Shown one piece after another: positions 1-10,754 of a stretch of 64,000 nucleotides of DNA (positions within the stretch are counted from its first letter, which is position 1; every line of letters begins with the position of its first letter). Made by a program: the position numbers and the translations under genes. Source of the stretch: Parazoarcus communis (GTDB lineage Bacteria > Pseudomonadota > Gammaproteobacteria > Burkholderiales > Rhodocyclaceae); assembly GCF_003111645.1 (NCBI RefSeq), contig NZ_CP022187.1, positions 682,001-746,000 of the forward strand, given 5' to 3'. Under the pieces are notes generated by a model. That model was not told where the DNA came from. It did not search any database and saw nothing but the letters and a program-made list of their open reading frames with translations.

Positions 1-301
1 CCGTGCGGTTGGCTTCCAGCACGGTCGCCTTGATGCCGTATTCCTGCGCCAGGAAGATGGCGGTCGTCAGGCCCGTGAAGCCGGAGCCGATGATGGCGAC
101 GTCTACATCGATGTCATGGGTGATCGGACCATCGTCCGCGGGCGGCTCGCCGGCGGTGCCGATCCAGTAGGTCGGTGCGTACTCGCGGCCCTGGCCGGGC
201 GTTGCGGAGACCAGGGGGTCGTAGGCGGGATCGTAAGGTTTGGAGGGGGGAGTGGCGCGGCCTTCGGCGGCGGCGCTCACGTTGGCGGTAGCAGCGTCCA
301 T
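1..301 (-). CDS. FAD-dependent oxidoreductase (DAO family), N-terminal part
   Basis: This is the N-terminal 100 residues of a gene that runs off the left edge. The start ATG at 299-301 is preceded by an AAGGA ribosome binding site. After a roughly 65-residue leader comes a Rossmann dinucleotide-binding segment, VAIIGSGFTGLTTAIFLA, followed by an acidic/basic strand end (VLEANRT), the usual N-terminus of glycine/D-amino-acid-oxidase-like flavoproteins. No substrate can be read from this fragment. It is the last visible gene of a minus-strand run (MocR regulator, NTF2-like protein, oxidoreductase), so the regulator may control it. The family call is solid; the specific function is unknown. Confidence 0.8.
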   Translation of the reverse strand, partial: MDAATANVSAAAEGRATPPSKPYDPAYDPLVSATPGQGREYAPTYWIGTAGEPPADDGPITHDIDVDVAIIGSGFTGLTTAIFLAQEYGIKATVLEANRT

Positions 302-339
302 GCTCGGATTCCTTGATTCAGTGTGACGTGAATCCGCGC

Positions 340-726
340 TCAGGCTACGGATACTGGCGGACGATCCTTGCGGAATGCATTCTTGACCGCGATCTTGCCG
401 TCACGGAACGTGAAGATATCGACCATGCGTGCTTCGATGCGGGTGCCGTCGGCCTTGGTGCCGACGAAGGTGGTTTCGCTCACACCGCGATTGCCATCGA
501 CGAAGTGGTCGCCGTCGAGCCACGCCGCGTCGGGGAAGGTCTGCCAGGCCAGCATGAAGCCTTCGCGCACTGCCTCGCGGCCAACGAAACTGCGGCCGAG
601 CAGGTCGGGGCCGCCGACCGCGTGGAAGGAGCAGTCATCGGCCATGAAGCTCATCAGGGCGTCGATGTCGTGACGGTTCCAGGCGTCGCCGAAGGCTTCC
701 AGAAGGGCAGTGGTGGGTTGGGTCAT
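340..726 (-). CDS. NTF2-like / SnoaL-like nuclear transport factor 2 fold protein
   Basis: A 128-residue protein starting MTQPTTALLEAFGDAWNRHD. The ATG at 724-726 follows a GGAGAGAG ribosome binding site; a longer in-frame extension lacks one. The N-terminal helix, the 'MSFMADDCSFHAVGG' strand and the closing 'MVDIFTFRDGKIAVKNAFRK' strands are typical of SnoaL-like polyketide cyclase or isomerase-like domains, which form a cone-shaped small-ligand pocket. The 38-base gap to the downstream flavoprotein suggests co-transcription. It may act on the oxidoreductase's substrate or product, but this is inference. No catalytic assignment is possible. Confidence 0.75.
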   Translation of the reverse strand: MTQPTTALLEAFGDAWNRHDIDALMSFMADDCSFHAVGGPDLLGRSFVGREAVREGFMLAWQTFPDAAWLDGDHFVDGNRGVSETTFVGTKADGTRIEARMVDIFTFRDGKIAVKNAFRKDRPPVSVA

Positions 727-892
727 GTTCTCTCTCCGTGATGGTGCTGGGCTTGTCTGTTGCGCCGGTGGCCGAGAACGGTGTCTCTGGCCATCGACAA
801 CGTGGGTACAGGTTAAGGCCCTTGCGGAGGACGACGTAGGACCAGTTGGGGTGAATCGTTTGGTCCAGATAAGGCTTTGAAGAATATGGAAA

Positions 893-2395
893 TTATTCTG
901 AAGTTTGCAGATTTGCGACAACGCCGGCCAGGCATTTGATGCCAGCGTCGATGTGCTCGACCGGAATCGAGGAGAAGCCGAGGCGGAAGTAGTTTCTCGG
1001 GGGCGGTTCGGACATGAAGAATACGCTGCCGGTCTCGATCAGGATGCCGTGTTCGAGGGCCTGCTCTGCGAGTACATTGGCATCGAGCCAGGGAGGGCCT
1101 TCCACCCAGCACGACGAACCACCCGAGATCGGCACATGGCGAAAAGCCGGAAGATGGCTCGCCAGTGCCGCCGTCAGTGCGCATGCCCGTTCGTTGTGCG
1201 CCGTCGAGAGCCTGCGCAGCAGCGAGTCGTGGTGACCGAGCGAGAGAAAGATCGCGAACGCGCGCTGCATGTAAGCCGCAGGGTGACGAAGGTTCAGCCG
1301 CCGCACACCGCGCAGTTCGCGGATGAGCTCGGCCGGGCCGACCACGTATCCCAGGCGCATGCCCGGCGCGAGGCTCTTGGACAGACTGCCGATGTAGATC
1401 ACGCGGTTGTTGCGGTCCAGGCTCTTGAGCGCGGGCAGGGGTTCGCCTTCAAACGGGTTCTCGCTGTCGTAGTCGTCTTCGATGACGATGAAGTCTGCTT
1501 CCTCGGCCATCTTCAGCAAGGCCTCGCGACGTTCGAGCGGCATGGTGACCGTGGTCGGACACTGGTGGCTGGGCGTGACATAGACGTAATCGCAGCGCTT
1601 GAGCCGGTCGTCAATAATCAGGCCCTGCTCATCTATTGCAAGGCTTTCCATGCGCTTTGTGCGGCTGCTGAAAATGTTGCGCGCGTCGGGGTAGCCGGGG
1701 TCTTCCATGCCGACCGGCGTGTCACTGCTGGTCAGCAGATCGGCCAGCAGATACAGCGCCTGCTGGGTGCCGACGGTGATCACGATCTCGTCGTCCGACG
1801 CCCGTACCCCGCGTCGCGGCAACACCCTGGTACGGATCTGGCGCACGAGGGATTCGTCGTCGCGCAGTATCATGTCCTGCGCCCATTCGCTGATCTCGAG
1901 CACGCTGAGCGTTTTCATGCAGCACTCGCGCCAGTCGGCGGTGGGGAACAGGGTGGGGTCGAACTGACCGTAGACAAAGGGGTAGGGGTAGGTCTGCCAG
2001 TCCGCCCGCTTGCAGATGTTGCGCTGGGTGGAGGGCTGGAAGCGGAAGCGACGGCTCCAGTCGGGCGCACCGGCAGGGCTTGCGATCGGCGTGAGGTCGG
2101 TCTTCCCCGCACGCCCTTCGAGGATGGCGGGGTTGACGAAATGGCCCTTGCGCTCCAGCGACAGCAGGTAGCCCTCGTCGACCAGTTGCTGATAGGCGAT
2201 GACCACGGTGTTGCGCGCAACGCCGATGTGCGAAGACAGTTCGCGGCTGGAGGGAATCGGCTCGTCGAGTGGAATCTGGCCGTCGAGAATGGTCGCGACC
2301 AGCATCTGACGAATCTGGCCCTGCAGGCTCATCGCGCTGTTGGCTTCGCGCTGCATGAACTGCTTCCACATCGCGGAGGTGGGGCGAATGCTCAT
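893..2395 (-). CDS. MocR-type transcriptional regulator (GntR wHTH fused to aminotransferase fold)
   Basis: A 500-residue protein. Residues about 20-90 form a GntR winged helix (SSRELSSHIGVARNTVVIAY), and residues about 130-490 form a fold-type I aminotransferase domain with the PLP-binding lysine K340 in SLSKS and the upstream EDDYDSENPFEG segment. This is the MocR/PdxR/GabR/TauR architecture, in which PLP or its amine adduct is sensed. I chose the ATG at 2393-2395 because the longer frame extends without family similarity. It lies 166 bases upstream of the NTF2-like gene on the same strand and probably controls that cluster. A TauR-like role in taurine metabolism is conceivable because of nearby sulfonate genes, but nothing in the sequence proves it. 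Confidence 0.88.
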   Translation of the reverse strand: MSIRPTSAMWKQFMQREANSAMSLQGQIRQMLVATILDGQIPLDEPIPSSRELSSHIGVARNTVVIAYQQLVDEGYLLSLERKGHFVNPAILEGRAGKTDLTPIASPAGAPDWSRRFRFQPSTQRNICKRADWQTYPYPFVYGQFDPTLFPTADWRECCMKTLSVLEISEWAQDMILRDDESLVRQIRTRVLPRRGVRASDDEIVITVGTQQALYLLADLLTSSDTPVGMEDPGYPDARNIFSSRTKRMESLAIDEQGLIIDDRLKRCDYVYVTPSHQCPTTVTMPLERREALLKMAEEADFIVIEDDYDSENPFEGEPLPALKSLDRNNRVIYIGSLSKSLAPGMRLGYVVGPAELIRELRGVRRLNLRHPAAYMQRAFAIFLSLGHHDSLLRRLSTAHNERACALTAALASHLPAFRHVPISGGSSCWVEGPPWLDANVLAEQALEHGILIETGSVFFMSEPPPRNYFRLGFSSIPVEHIDAGIKCLAGVVANLQTSE

Positions 2396-2472
2396 GGGTT
2401 CTTGGTCGGGGTCATGACTGGGATGAGGATTATCCCGTCCCAGGCGCCGGCAGGATATTGCCGAAAACGTTG

Positions 2473-2499
2473 ATGGCGGGGGACTTGCGCCCCCGCCAT
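2473..2499 (-). terminator. Perfect GC hairpin after thiG
   Basis: A 10-bp perfect stem (ATGGCGGGGG / CCCCCGCCAT) with a 7-base loop starts 5 bases beyond the thiG stop. On the minus strand a short T-stretch (GTTTT) follows a few bases later. It probably ends the thiCSG transcript, with some uncertainty because the U-tract is short and not immediate. Confidence 0.6.
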
Positions 2500-2503
2500 G
2501 CAA

Positions 2504-3337
2504 TCAGGCCATCAGACCGGCCATCGGGGAGGACGGAGAGGCGGAGAAGCGTTTCGGCATGCGCCCGGCGAGATAGGCGTTGCGCCCGGCACGCACGGCG
2601 TCGCGCATGGCCAGCGCCATCCGGATCGGGTCCTGCGCCTTGGCGATCGCGGTGTTCATCAGCACGCCGTCGCAGCCGAGTTCGAGCGCGATGGCCGCAT
2701 CCGACGCGGTGCCGACACCCGCATCGACGATCACCGGCACCTTGGTCTGCTCGATGATCAGCGACAGGTTCCACGGATTCAGGATGCCCATGCCCGAGCC
2801 GATCAGCGAGGCCAGCGGCATGATCGCCACGCAGCCCATGTCTTCGAGCATCTTTGCCTGGATCGGGTCGTCGCTGCAGTAGACCATCACGTCGAAGCCG
2901 TCCTTGATCAGCGTTTCGGCTGCCTTCAGGGTTTCGGGCATGTTGGGGAACAGGGTCTTCTCGTCGCCGAGCACCTCCAGTTTCACCAGCGAGTGCCCAC
3001 CCAACAGTTCGCGCGCCATCTGCAGCGTATAGACCGCGTCCTTGGCGTTGAAGCAGCCCCCGGTGTTGGGCAGGATGGTGAATTGCGAGGGCGGCACCGC
3101 GTCCAGCAGATTGGGTTCGTGCTGGTGCTGGCCGATGTTCACCCGGCGGATGGTCACGGTGACGATGGACGTGCCGCTGGCATCCACTGCGGCGCGGGTT
3201 TCGTCAAAGTCCCTGTACTTGCCGGTGCCCACCAGCAGGCGCGACCCATAGGTCTTGCCGGCGATGGTGAGCTGGTGGTCGGTGTTGCTTTCGGTGTTGC
3301 CGGCTTCGTTGGCCGTGGGCAGGTCATTGAGCTGCAT
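2504..3337 (-). CDS. thiG: Thiazole synthase ThiG
   Basis: A 277-residue protein that forms the thiazole phosphate moiety of thiamine from 1-deoxy-D-xylulose 5-phosphate, dehydroglycine and ThiS-thiocarboxylate. Family marks are [10 protein letters not shown], the Schiff-base lysine in LVKLEVLGD (K119), [13 protein letters not shown] and [15 protein letters not shown]. The first roughly 20 residues are a short unconserved extension. The start at 3335-3337 has a GAGGAG ribosome binding site. It is the last gene of thiC-thiS-thiG; the 16-base gap to thiS indicates an operon. Confidence 0.97.
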   Translation of the reverse strand: MQLNDLPTANEAGNTESNTDHQLTIAGKTYGSRLLVGTGKYRDFDETRAAVDASGTSIVTVTIRRVNIGQHQHEPNLLDAVPPSQFTILPNTGGCFNAKDAVYTLQMARELLGGHSLVKLEVLGDEKTLFPNMPETLKAAETLIKDGFDVMVYCSDDPIQAKMLEDMGCVAIMPLASLIGSGMGILNPWNLSLIIEQTKVPVIVDAGVGTASDAAIALELGCDGVLMNTAIAKAQDPIRMALAMRDAVRAGRNAYLAGRMPKRFSASPSSPMAGLMA

Positions 3338-3353
3338 GTTTGTCTCCTCGTGT

Positions 3354-3563
3354 TCAGCCACCGCCGATGGCGTGAACGATTTCGATTCTGTCGTCGGCCT
3401 GCAGGTGACGATTGGGCCACTCGGCACGCTTGACCACCTCGCGGTTGATCGACACCGCCAGGCTCTTCCCTGCGAGGTCGAGCGAGGCGATCAGGTCTTC
3501 CAGGCTCTGCGTGGTGGCAGCGGGGCGCGACTTGCCATTGAGTTCGATCTGGATCAGGGGCAT
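3354..3563 (-). CDS. thiS: Sulfur carrier protein ThiS
   Basis: A 69-residue ubiquitin-like protein that carries the thiocarboxylate sulfur used by ThiG. The NGKSRPA start, the hydrophobic core and the C-terminal IGGG tail fit the family, whose functional end is a di-glycine. The tail has three glycines, so the terminal residue is still Gly. The start codon lies one base after the thiC stop codon, so translation is probably coupled to thiC. Confidence 0.93.
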   Translation of the reverse strand: MPLIQIELNGKSRPAATTQSLEDLIASLDLAGKSLAVSINREVVKRAEWPNRHLQADDRIEIVHAIGGG

Positions 3564-3564
3564 G

Positions 3565-6584
<3,020 letters not shown>

Positions 6585-6668
6585 GGTGTCCTTGTCCGGG
6601 TCTCTGTCGGGGCCGGAGGTGTGTCTGGCGGGTGAAGGTCATGGCCTTCCCCGTCCGCGTGTCTGGGT

Positions 6669-6720
6669 GCCCCGGCGTGGCCGGGGGCTTGCAGGCACAT
6701 CCCCGAGTGGGGACGTGCCT
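6669..6720 (-). terminator. Two strong hairpins between xsc copy 1 and the exporter gene
   Basis: Two adjacent inverted repeats sit in the 146-base gap: 6693-6720 (AGGCAC.TCCCC stem with a 4-base loop, one mismatch) and 6669-6688 (GCCCCGG / CCGGGGGC). Neither is followed by a U-tract on the minus strand. They may attenuate or stabilise the xsc transcript rather than fully terminate it. This matters for whether thiCSG is expressed from the xsc promoter. Confidence 0.5.
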
Positions 6721-6730
6721 TGGTTCAGTC

Positions 6731-8551
6731 TCAGACGTAGTCCTTGTACTTGTCGAGGTGACGCACGGGCTTGGACAGTGCATCGCGGCGGAAGGGGTCG
6801 CCGAGCTCACGGGTACACATGATCTCGATGATGGTGGTCTTGCCTTCGTTCATCTGCATGTCGATGGCCTTCTTCAGCGCGGGGCCGACATCCTCGATCT
6901 TGTCGACGGTGATGCCCTCGGCGCCCATGGCGCGGGCGATCTCGGCGAAGGACTGGTTGTCGAGCTCACCGGCGACGAAGCGGCGGTTGTAGAAATCGAC
7001 CTGGTTCTTCTTCTCCGCACCCCACTGACGGTTGTGGAACACCACCGCGGTGACCGGAATGTTGTGACGCACGCAGGTCATGGTCTCCATCAGGCTCATG
7101 CCCCAGGCACCGTCGCCGGCGTAGGACACGGCCGGACGATGGGGCGCGGCGACCTTGGCACCGATGATGGTGGGGAAGGCGTAACCGCAGTTGCCGAAGC
7201 TCATCGCCGCGAAGAAGGAGCGCGGCTTCTCGAAGCGCAGGTAGCTGTTGGCCACCGAGTTGATGTTGCCGATGTCGGTCGACACCATCACGTCCTCGGG
7301 CATCGCCTTCTCGAGCTCACGCAGCACCTGACGCGGATGCAGATAGTCGCCACCCTGGAAGGTCTTCTCCTTCGCGTTCTCCTCGATCATGTCGAGGCTG
7401 AAGGCATCCTTCTCGTGCGTCCACTCGTCGAGCTCCTTCTCCCACGCCGCCTTCTCGTCGGCGATCTTCTGCGCACGGGCAGCCTTGTCGGCATCGCACG
7501 CCAGGGTCTTGCCTTCCAGACGACGGGTCAGCGCCACGGCGGCCGCCTTCGCATCGCCGCAGATCCCGACCGAGATCTTCTTCACCAGGCCCAGCATCTT
7601 GTTGTCGGCGTCGATCTGGATGATCTTCGCGTTCTTGGGCCAGTAGTCCATGCCGTGCTGGGGCAGGGTACCGAAGGGGCCCAGACGCGAACCCAGCGCC
7701 ACCACCACGTCGGCCTGCGCCATCAGCTTCATCGCCGCCTTCGAACCCTGGTAGCCCAGCGGGCCGCACCACAGCGGATGGCTCGCGGGGAAGGAATCGT
7801 TGTGCAGGTAGCTATTGACCACCGGTGCGCCCAGGCGCTCGGCCAGGGCCTTGCACTCCTCGACCGCATCGGCCATCACCACGCCACCGCCGGAGATGAT
7901 CACCGGGAACTTGGCCGTGGCCAGCAGCGCTGCGGCCTCGTCGAGCGACTGCTCGCCACCGGCGCCCCGGTCCAGACGGGCGGGCTTGGGAATCTCGCAG
8001 GTAATGTCACCGTAGAAATAGTCACGCGGAATGTTCAGCTGGGTCGGGCCCATCTCGCTCATGGCGCGATCGAAACAGCGGCCGGTGTACTCGGCCATGC
8101 GGGCCGGGTGGGTCACGTGGCCCTGGTACTTGGTGAACTCCTGGAACATCGGCAGCTGGTTGCACTCCTGGAAACCACCCAGCCCCATGCCCATGGTGCC
8201 CGTCTCCGGGGTCACGATCACCACCGGGCTGTGGGCCCAGAAGGCGGCGCCGATCGCGGTCACGCAGTTGGAGATGCCGGGGCCGTTCTGGCCGATCACC
8301 ACGCCGTGGCGACCCGAGACGCGGGAGAAGCCATCGGCCATGTGGCCGGCGCCCTGCTCATGCACCACCGGGATCAGGCGGATGCCGGCCGGCGCGAAGA
8401 TATCCATCGCATCCATGAAGGCCGAGCCCATGATGCCGAACATGTCGGTCACGCCGTTCGAGACCAGGGTCTCGACGAAGGCCTCGGAAGGGGTCATGCG
8501 GGTGGGGCCGACGGGCACGGACCGGTTGGCTTGGCTGTTCTGATCGCTCAT
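6731..8551 (-). CDS. xsc: Sulfoacetaldehyde acetyltransferase, copy 1
   Basis: A 606-residue thiamine-diphosphate enzyme that cleaves sulfoacetaldehyde with phosphate to acetyl phosphate and sulfite. The N-terminal ThDP-binding half carries E65 in HEQGAGHMADG (the cofactor-activating glutamate) and the C-terminal half carries GDGAWGMS (479-481 and on) leading to VVFHNRQWG. Length matches the roughly 600-residue Xsc family. The start MSDQNSQ at 8549-8551 has a GGAG ribosome binding site. The protein is identical to copy 2 at 38346-40166, with only synonymous base differences noticed. A divergent IclR gene shares its promoter region. Glyoxylate carboligase or acetolactate synthase are the nearest alternatives, but the pta, exporter and ise context favours Xsc. 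Confidence 0.95.
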   Translation of the reverse strand: MSDQNSQANRSVPVGPTRMTPSEAFVETLVSNGVTDMFGIMGSAFMDAMDIFAPAGIRLIPVVHEQGAGHMADGFSRVSGRHGVVIGQNGPGISNCVTAIGAAFWAHSPVVIVTPETGTMGMGLGGFQECNQLPMFQEFTKYQGHVTHPARMAEYTGRCFDRAMSEMGPTQLNIPRDYFYGDITCEIPKPARLDRGAGGEQSLDEAAALLATAKFPVIISGGGVVMADAVEECKALAERLGAPVVNSYLHNDSFPASHPLWCGPLGYQGSKAAMKLMAQADVVVALGSRLGPFGTLPQHGMDYWPKNAKIIQIDADNKMLGLVKKISVGICGDAKAAAVALTRRLEGKTLACDADKAARAQKIADEKAAWEKELDEWTHEKDAFSLDMIEENAKEKTFQGGDYLHPRQVLRELEKAMPEDVMVSTDIGNINSVANSYLRFEKPRSFFAAMSFGNCGYAFPTIIGAKVAAPHRPAVSYAGDGAWGMSLMETMTCVRHNIPVTAVVFHNRQWGAEKKNQVDFYNRRFVAGELDNQSFAEIARAMGAEGITVDKIEDVGPALKKAIDMQMNEGKTTIIEIMCTRELGDPFRRDALSKPVRHLDKYKDYV

Positions 8552-8673
8552 GATGCGCTGTCTCCTGTTAGGGAAGGTTTTATATCGAAACCGGTACGAA
8601 TAGTTCCGATAAGTGAGATTGAGACGAACTTTAGGCTGGTGAGAGATGGGAGTCAACGACAAATTTCAAAAAA

Positions 8674-8690
8674 CGATACGACTTGTATCG
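8674..8690. promoter_or_regulatory. Palindromic operator candidate between xsc copy 1 and iclR
   Basis: A perfect inverted repeat CGATAC-N5-GTATCG lies 32 bases before the iclR start and about 120 bases before the xsc start. Related half-sites (TATCG at 8582-8586 and CCGATA further in) occur nearer xsc. A palindrome in a divergent IclR promoter is the expected place for autoregulation and xsc control. The site is fully conserved in copy 2. Binding is inferred. Confidence 0.55.
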
Positions 8691-8721
8691 GAAAAAGAAA
8701 CTGAACTATGATGGAACGGCC

Positions 8722-9570
8722 ATGAACGACACCACACACACCTCGCATCAGAGCGCCACGCAGCCGGAGATCGCCCGCATCGACGGGGATACGCCGACGC
8801 TGCGCCTGTTTGCGCTGCTCGAAGTGATCGCGCAGAAGAACCAGTTCTTCTCGCTGCAATCGCTGGTGGAAGAGACGGGGCTCCCGAAGCCGACGCTGCA
8901 CCGGATGCTGCAGCAGCTCGAGAGTGCGGGGATGCTGCAACGGGACGGCGACGGGCGTCACTACAGTACGGGGATGCGGCTGCGGCGCATGGCCGAGCAG
9001 CTGCTGCTGAACAACACGGTGCATGGTGCGCGGCGCGCGGTGCTGCGCCAGCTGGTCGATGAAGTGGGCGAGAGCTGCAACCTCACCGCGCTGTCGGGCA
9101 GCGAGGTGCTGTACCTGGACCGGGTGGAGACGCCGGCGCCGCTGCGCTTTTACCTGCACCCGGGCTCGAGGGTGCCGGCGCACTGTTCGGCCAGCGGGAA
9201 GCTGTTTCTGGGGCAGATGAGCCCGAGCCAGCGCAAACGCCTGCTCGAACACACGCCGCTGGAGAAATACACCGCACGCACGCTGACCACGTTCGAGGCG
9301 CTCGACGCGGAGGTGGAGCGGGTGAGCCGGGACGGGTACGCGTTTGACGACGAAGAGTTCCTGCCGGGGCTGTTCTGTCTGGCGGTGCTGGTGCCGAACC
9401 CGAACGGGCGCTCGAACACGGGGATCGCGATCCAGGCGCCGGTGATGCGGCTGAGCCACGACAAGGTGCTCAAGCTGCTGCCGGCCTTGCAGCGGGCGGC
9501 ACAGGCCATGGCAAAGATCGAGGCCGATGCCATGCCGGAGGCACGAAACGAAGCCGGGGCGGAAGGCTGA
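8722..9570 (+). CDS. IclR-family regulator of xsc, copy 1
   Basis: A 282-residue IclR-type regulator: winged helix at about residues 20-85 (LVEETGLPKPTLHRMLQQLE) and effector domain with the typical VPAHCSASGKLFLG and GYAFDDEEFLPGLFCLAVLV segments. The ATG at 8722 is preferred to the TTG at 8683 because it follows GGAACGG and because the longer frame overlaps the palindromic operator. It is divergent from xsc and shares its control region, so it probably controls xsc in response to a sulfonate-derived ligand. It differs from copy 2 only in the last few residues, which end RNEAGAEG here. Confidence 0.92.
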   Translation: MNDTTHTSHQSATQPEIARIDGDTPTLRLFALLEVIAQKNQFFSLQSLVEETGLPKPTLHRMLQQLESAGMLQRDGDGRHYSTGMRLRRMAEQLLLNNTVHGARRAVLRQLVDEVGESCNLTALSGSEVLYLDRVETPAPLRFYLHPGSRVPAHCSASGKLFLGQMSPSQRKRLLEHTPLEKYTARTLTTFEALDAEVERVSRDGYAFDDEEFLPGLFCLAVLVPNPNGRSNTGIAIQAPVMRLSHDKVLKLLPALQRAAQAMAKIEADAMPEARNEAGAEG

Positions 9571-9776
9571 GCGGCGCATCCGCGCCCTCACGACCCGTCC
9601 TTGAGTAAAGACGCACGTTCGCGGCAGCGAGCGTGCAGCAGACCCAGCGAAGGGTCGGACCAGGCGCCGCGGCGCTGGCGCCAGACAACATGGCGCCGGC
9701 GACATCGATCCGGGGTTCGACAGCAGATGAACAGCGCCGCGCACAGCTTGCGGCGACGATAACCGGAGAGACAGCA

Positions 9777-10754
9777 GTGACAGACATCACCCAGATTCGC
9801 CCCGCCCGCATGGTGTCGGTGCGTGAAGTGTTCGGCATCGATTCGGACCTTGAAGTCCCGGCCTTCGACGAGCGCGACGACCATGTACCCGAGATTGACG
9901 GCGCCTACCGCTTCAATCCCGACGTAACCCTGGCCATTCTGGCCGGCTTCAATCGCGACCGGAGGGTGATGGTGCAGGGGCTGCACGGCACCGGCAAATC
10001 CACCCACATCGAACAGGTGGCGGCACGCCTGAACTGGCCCTGCGTGCGGGTGAACCTGGATGGCCACATCAGCCGTCTGGACCTGGTGGGCAAGGACACC
10101 ATTGTCGTGCGCGACGGACTGCAGGTCACCGAGTTTCAGGAAGGCATCGTGCCGTGGGCCTTGCAGCGTCCGGTGGCGATGATCTTCGATGAATACGACG
10201 CCGGCCGGCCGGACGTGATGTTCGTGATCCAGCGCATTCTCGAGCGCGACGGCAAGTTCACCCTGCTCGATCAGAACCGGGTGATCCGCCCGCATCCCTA
10301 TTTCCGCCTGTTCGCCACCTCGAACACCGTCGGCCTGGGCAACCTGTCGGGCATGTATCACGGCACCCAGGTGCTCAACCATGCGCAGATCGACCGCTGG
10401 AACATCGTGGCCACGCTCAACTACCTGCCGCATGAGGAGGAGGTGGCGATCGTGCTCGCCCGCGTGCCGTCGAAGAACTACGACAAGGGGCGCAAGCTGA
10501 TCGCGCAGATGGTTCAGGTGGCGGATCTCACGCGCAAGGGTTTTGCTGCGGGCGATCTGTCGACGCTGATGTCGCCGCGCACCGTGATCACCTGGGCGGA
10601 GAACTGCGAGATTTTCCGCAACCCTGCGCTGGCTTTTCGCCTGTCCTTCCTCAACAAGTGCGACGAGGCCGAGCGCCCGATCGTGGCCGAGTACTACCAG
10701 CGCTGCTTCGGCGAGGAGCTGGATGAGTCCTGGATGCGCGAGGCGCAGTCGTAA
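9777..10754 (+). CDS. cobS: CobS-like AAA+ ATPase (cobaltochelatase subunit homologue)
   Basis: A 325-residue AAA+ protein closely resembling CobS of aerobic cobaltochelatase: SVREVFGID near the N-terminus, Walker A at 68-76 (GLHGTGKST), Walker [15 protein letters not shown], and [10 protein letters not shown] chose GTG 9777 because it follows GGAGAG and gives the family N-terminus. It overlaps the next gene by one base. CobS normally works with CobT and the large subunit CobN to insert cobalt; no cobN is in the window, so this pair may serve another metal-insertion or protein-remodelling job. Family is certain, the partner is not. Confidence 0.92.
   Translation: MTDITQIRPARMVSVREVFGIDSDLEVPAFDERDDHVPEIDGAYRFNPDVTLAILAGFNRDRRVMVQGLHGTGKSTHIEQVAARLNWPCVRVNLDGHISRLDLVGKDTIVVRDGLQVTEFQEGIVPWALQRPVAMIFDEYDAGRPDVMFVIQRILERDGKFTLLDQNRVIRPHPYFRLFATSNTVGLGNLSGMYHGTQVLNHAQIDRWNIVATLNYLPHEEEVAIVLARVPSKNYDKGRKLIAQMVQVADLTRKGFAAGDLSTLMSPRTVITWAENCEIFRNPALAFRLSFLNKCDEAERPIVAEYYQRCFGEELDESWMREAQS

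Larger units (their letters stand above)
6731..9540. repeat. xsc-iclR: Direct repeat copy A: xsc-promoter-iclR block
   Basis: This 2810-base block matches 38346-41155 at a constant offset of 31615. I count about 15 substitutions and no gaps by eye. The match begins at the xsc stop codon and ends within the last codons of iclR; flanks are unrelated on both sides. All coding differences I found are synonymous; three lie in the shared promoter region. Confidence 0.95.

Noticed and set aside
6720-6760. CTGAGA followed by GAACC on the minus strand, resembling part of a TPP riboswitch
   Set aside because: The match spans the xsc stop codon and lacks the other conserved helices of the riboswitch, so it is coincidence.
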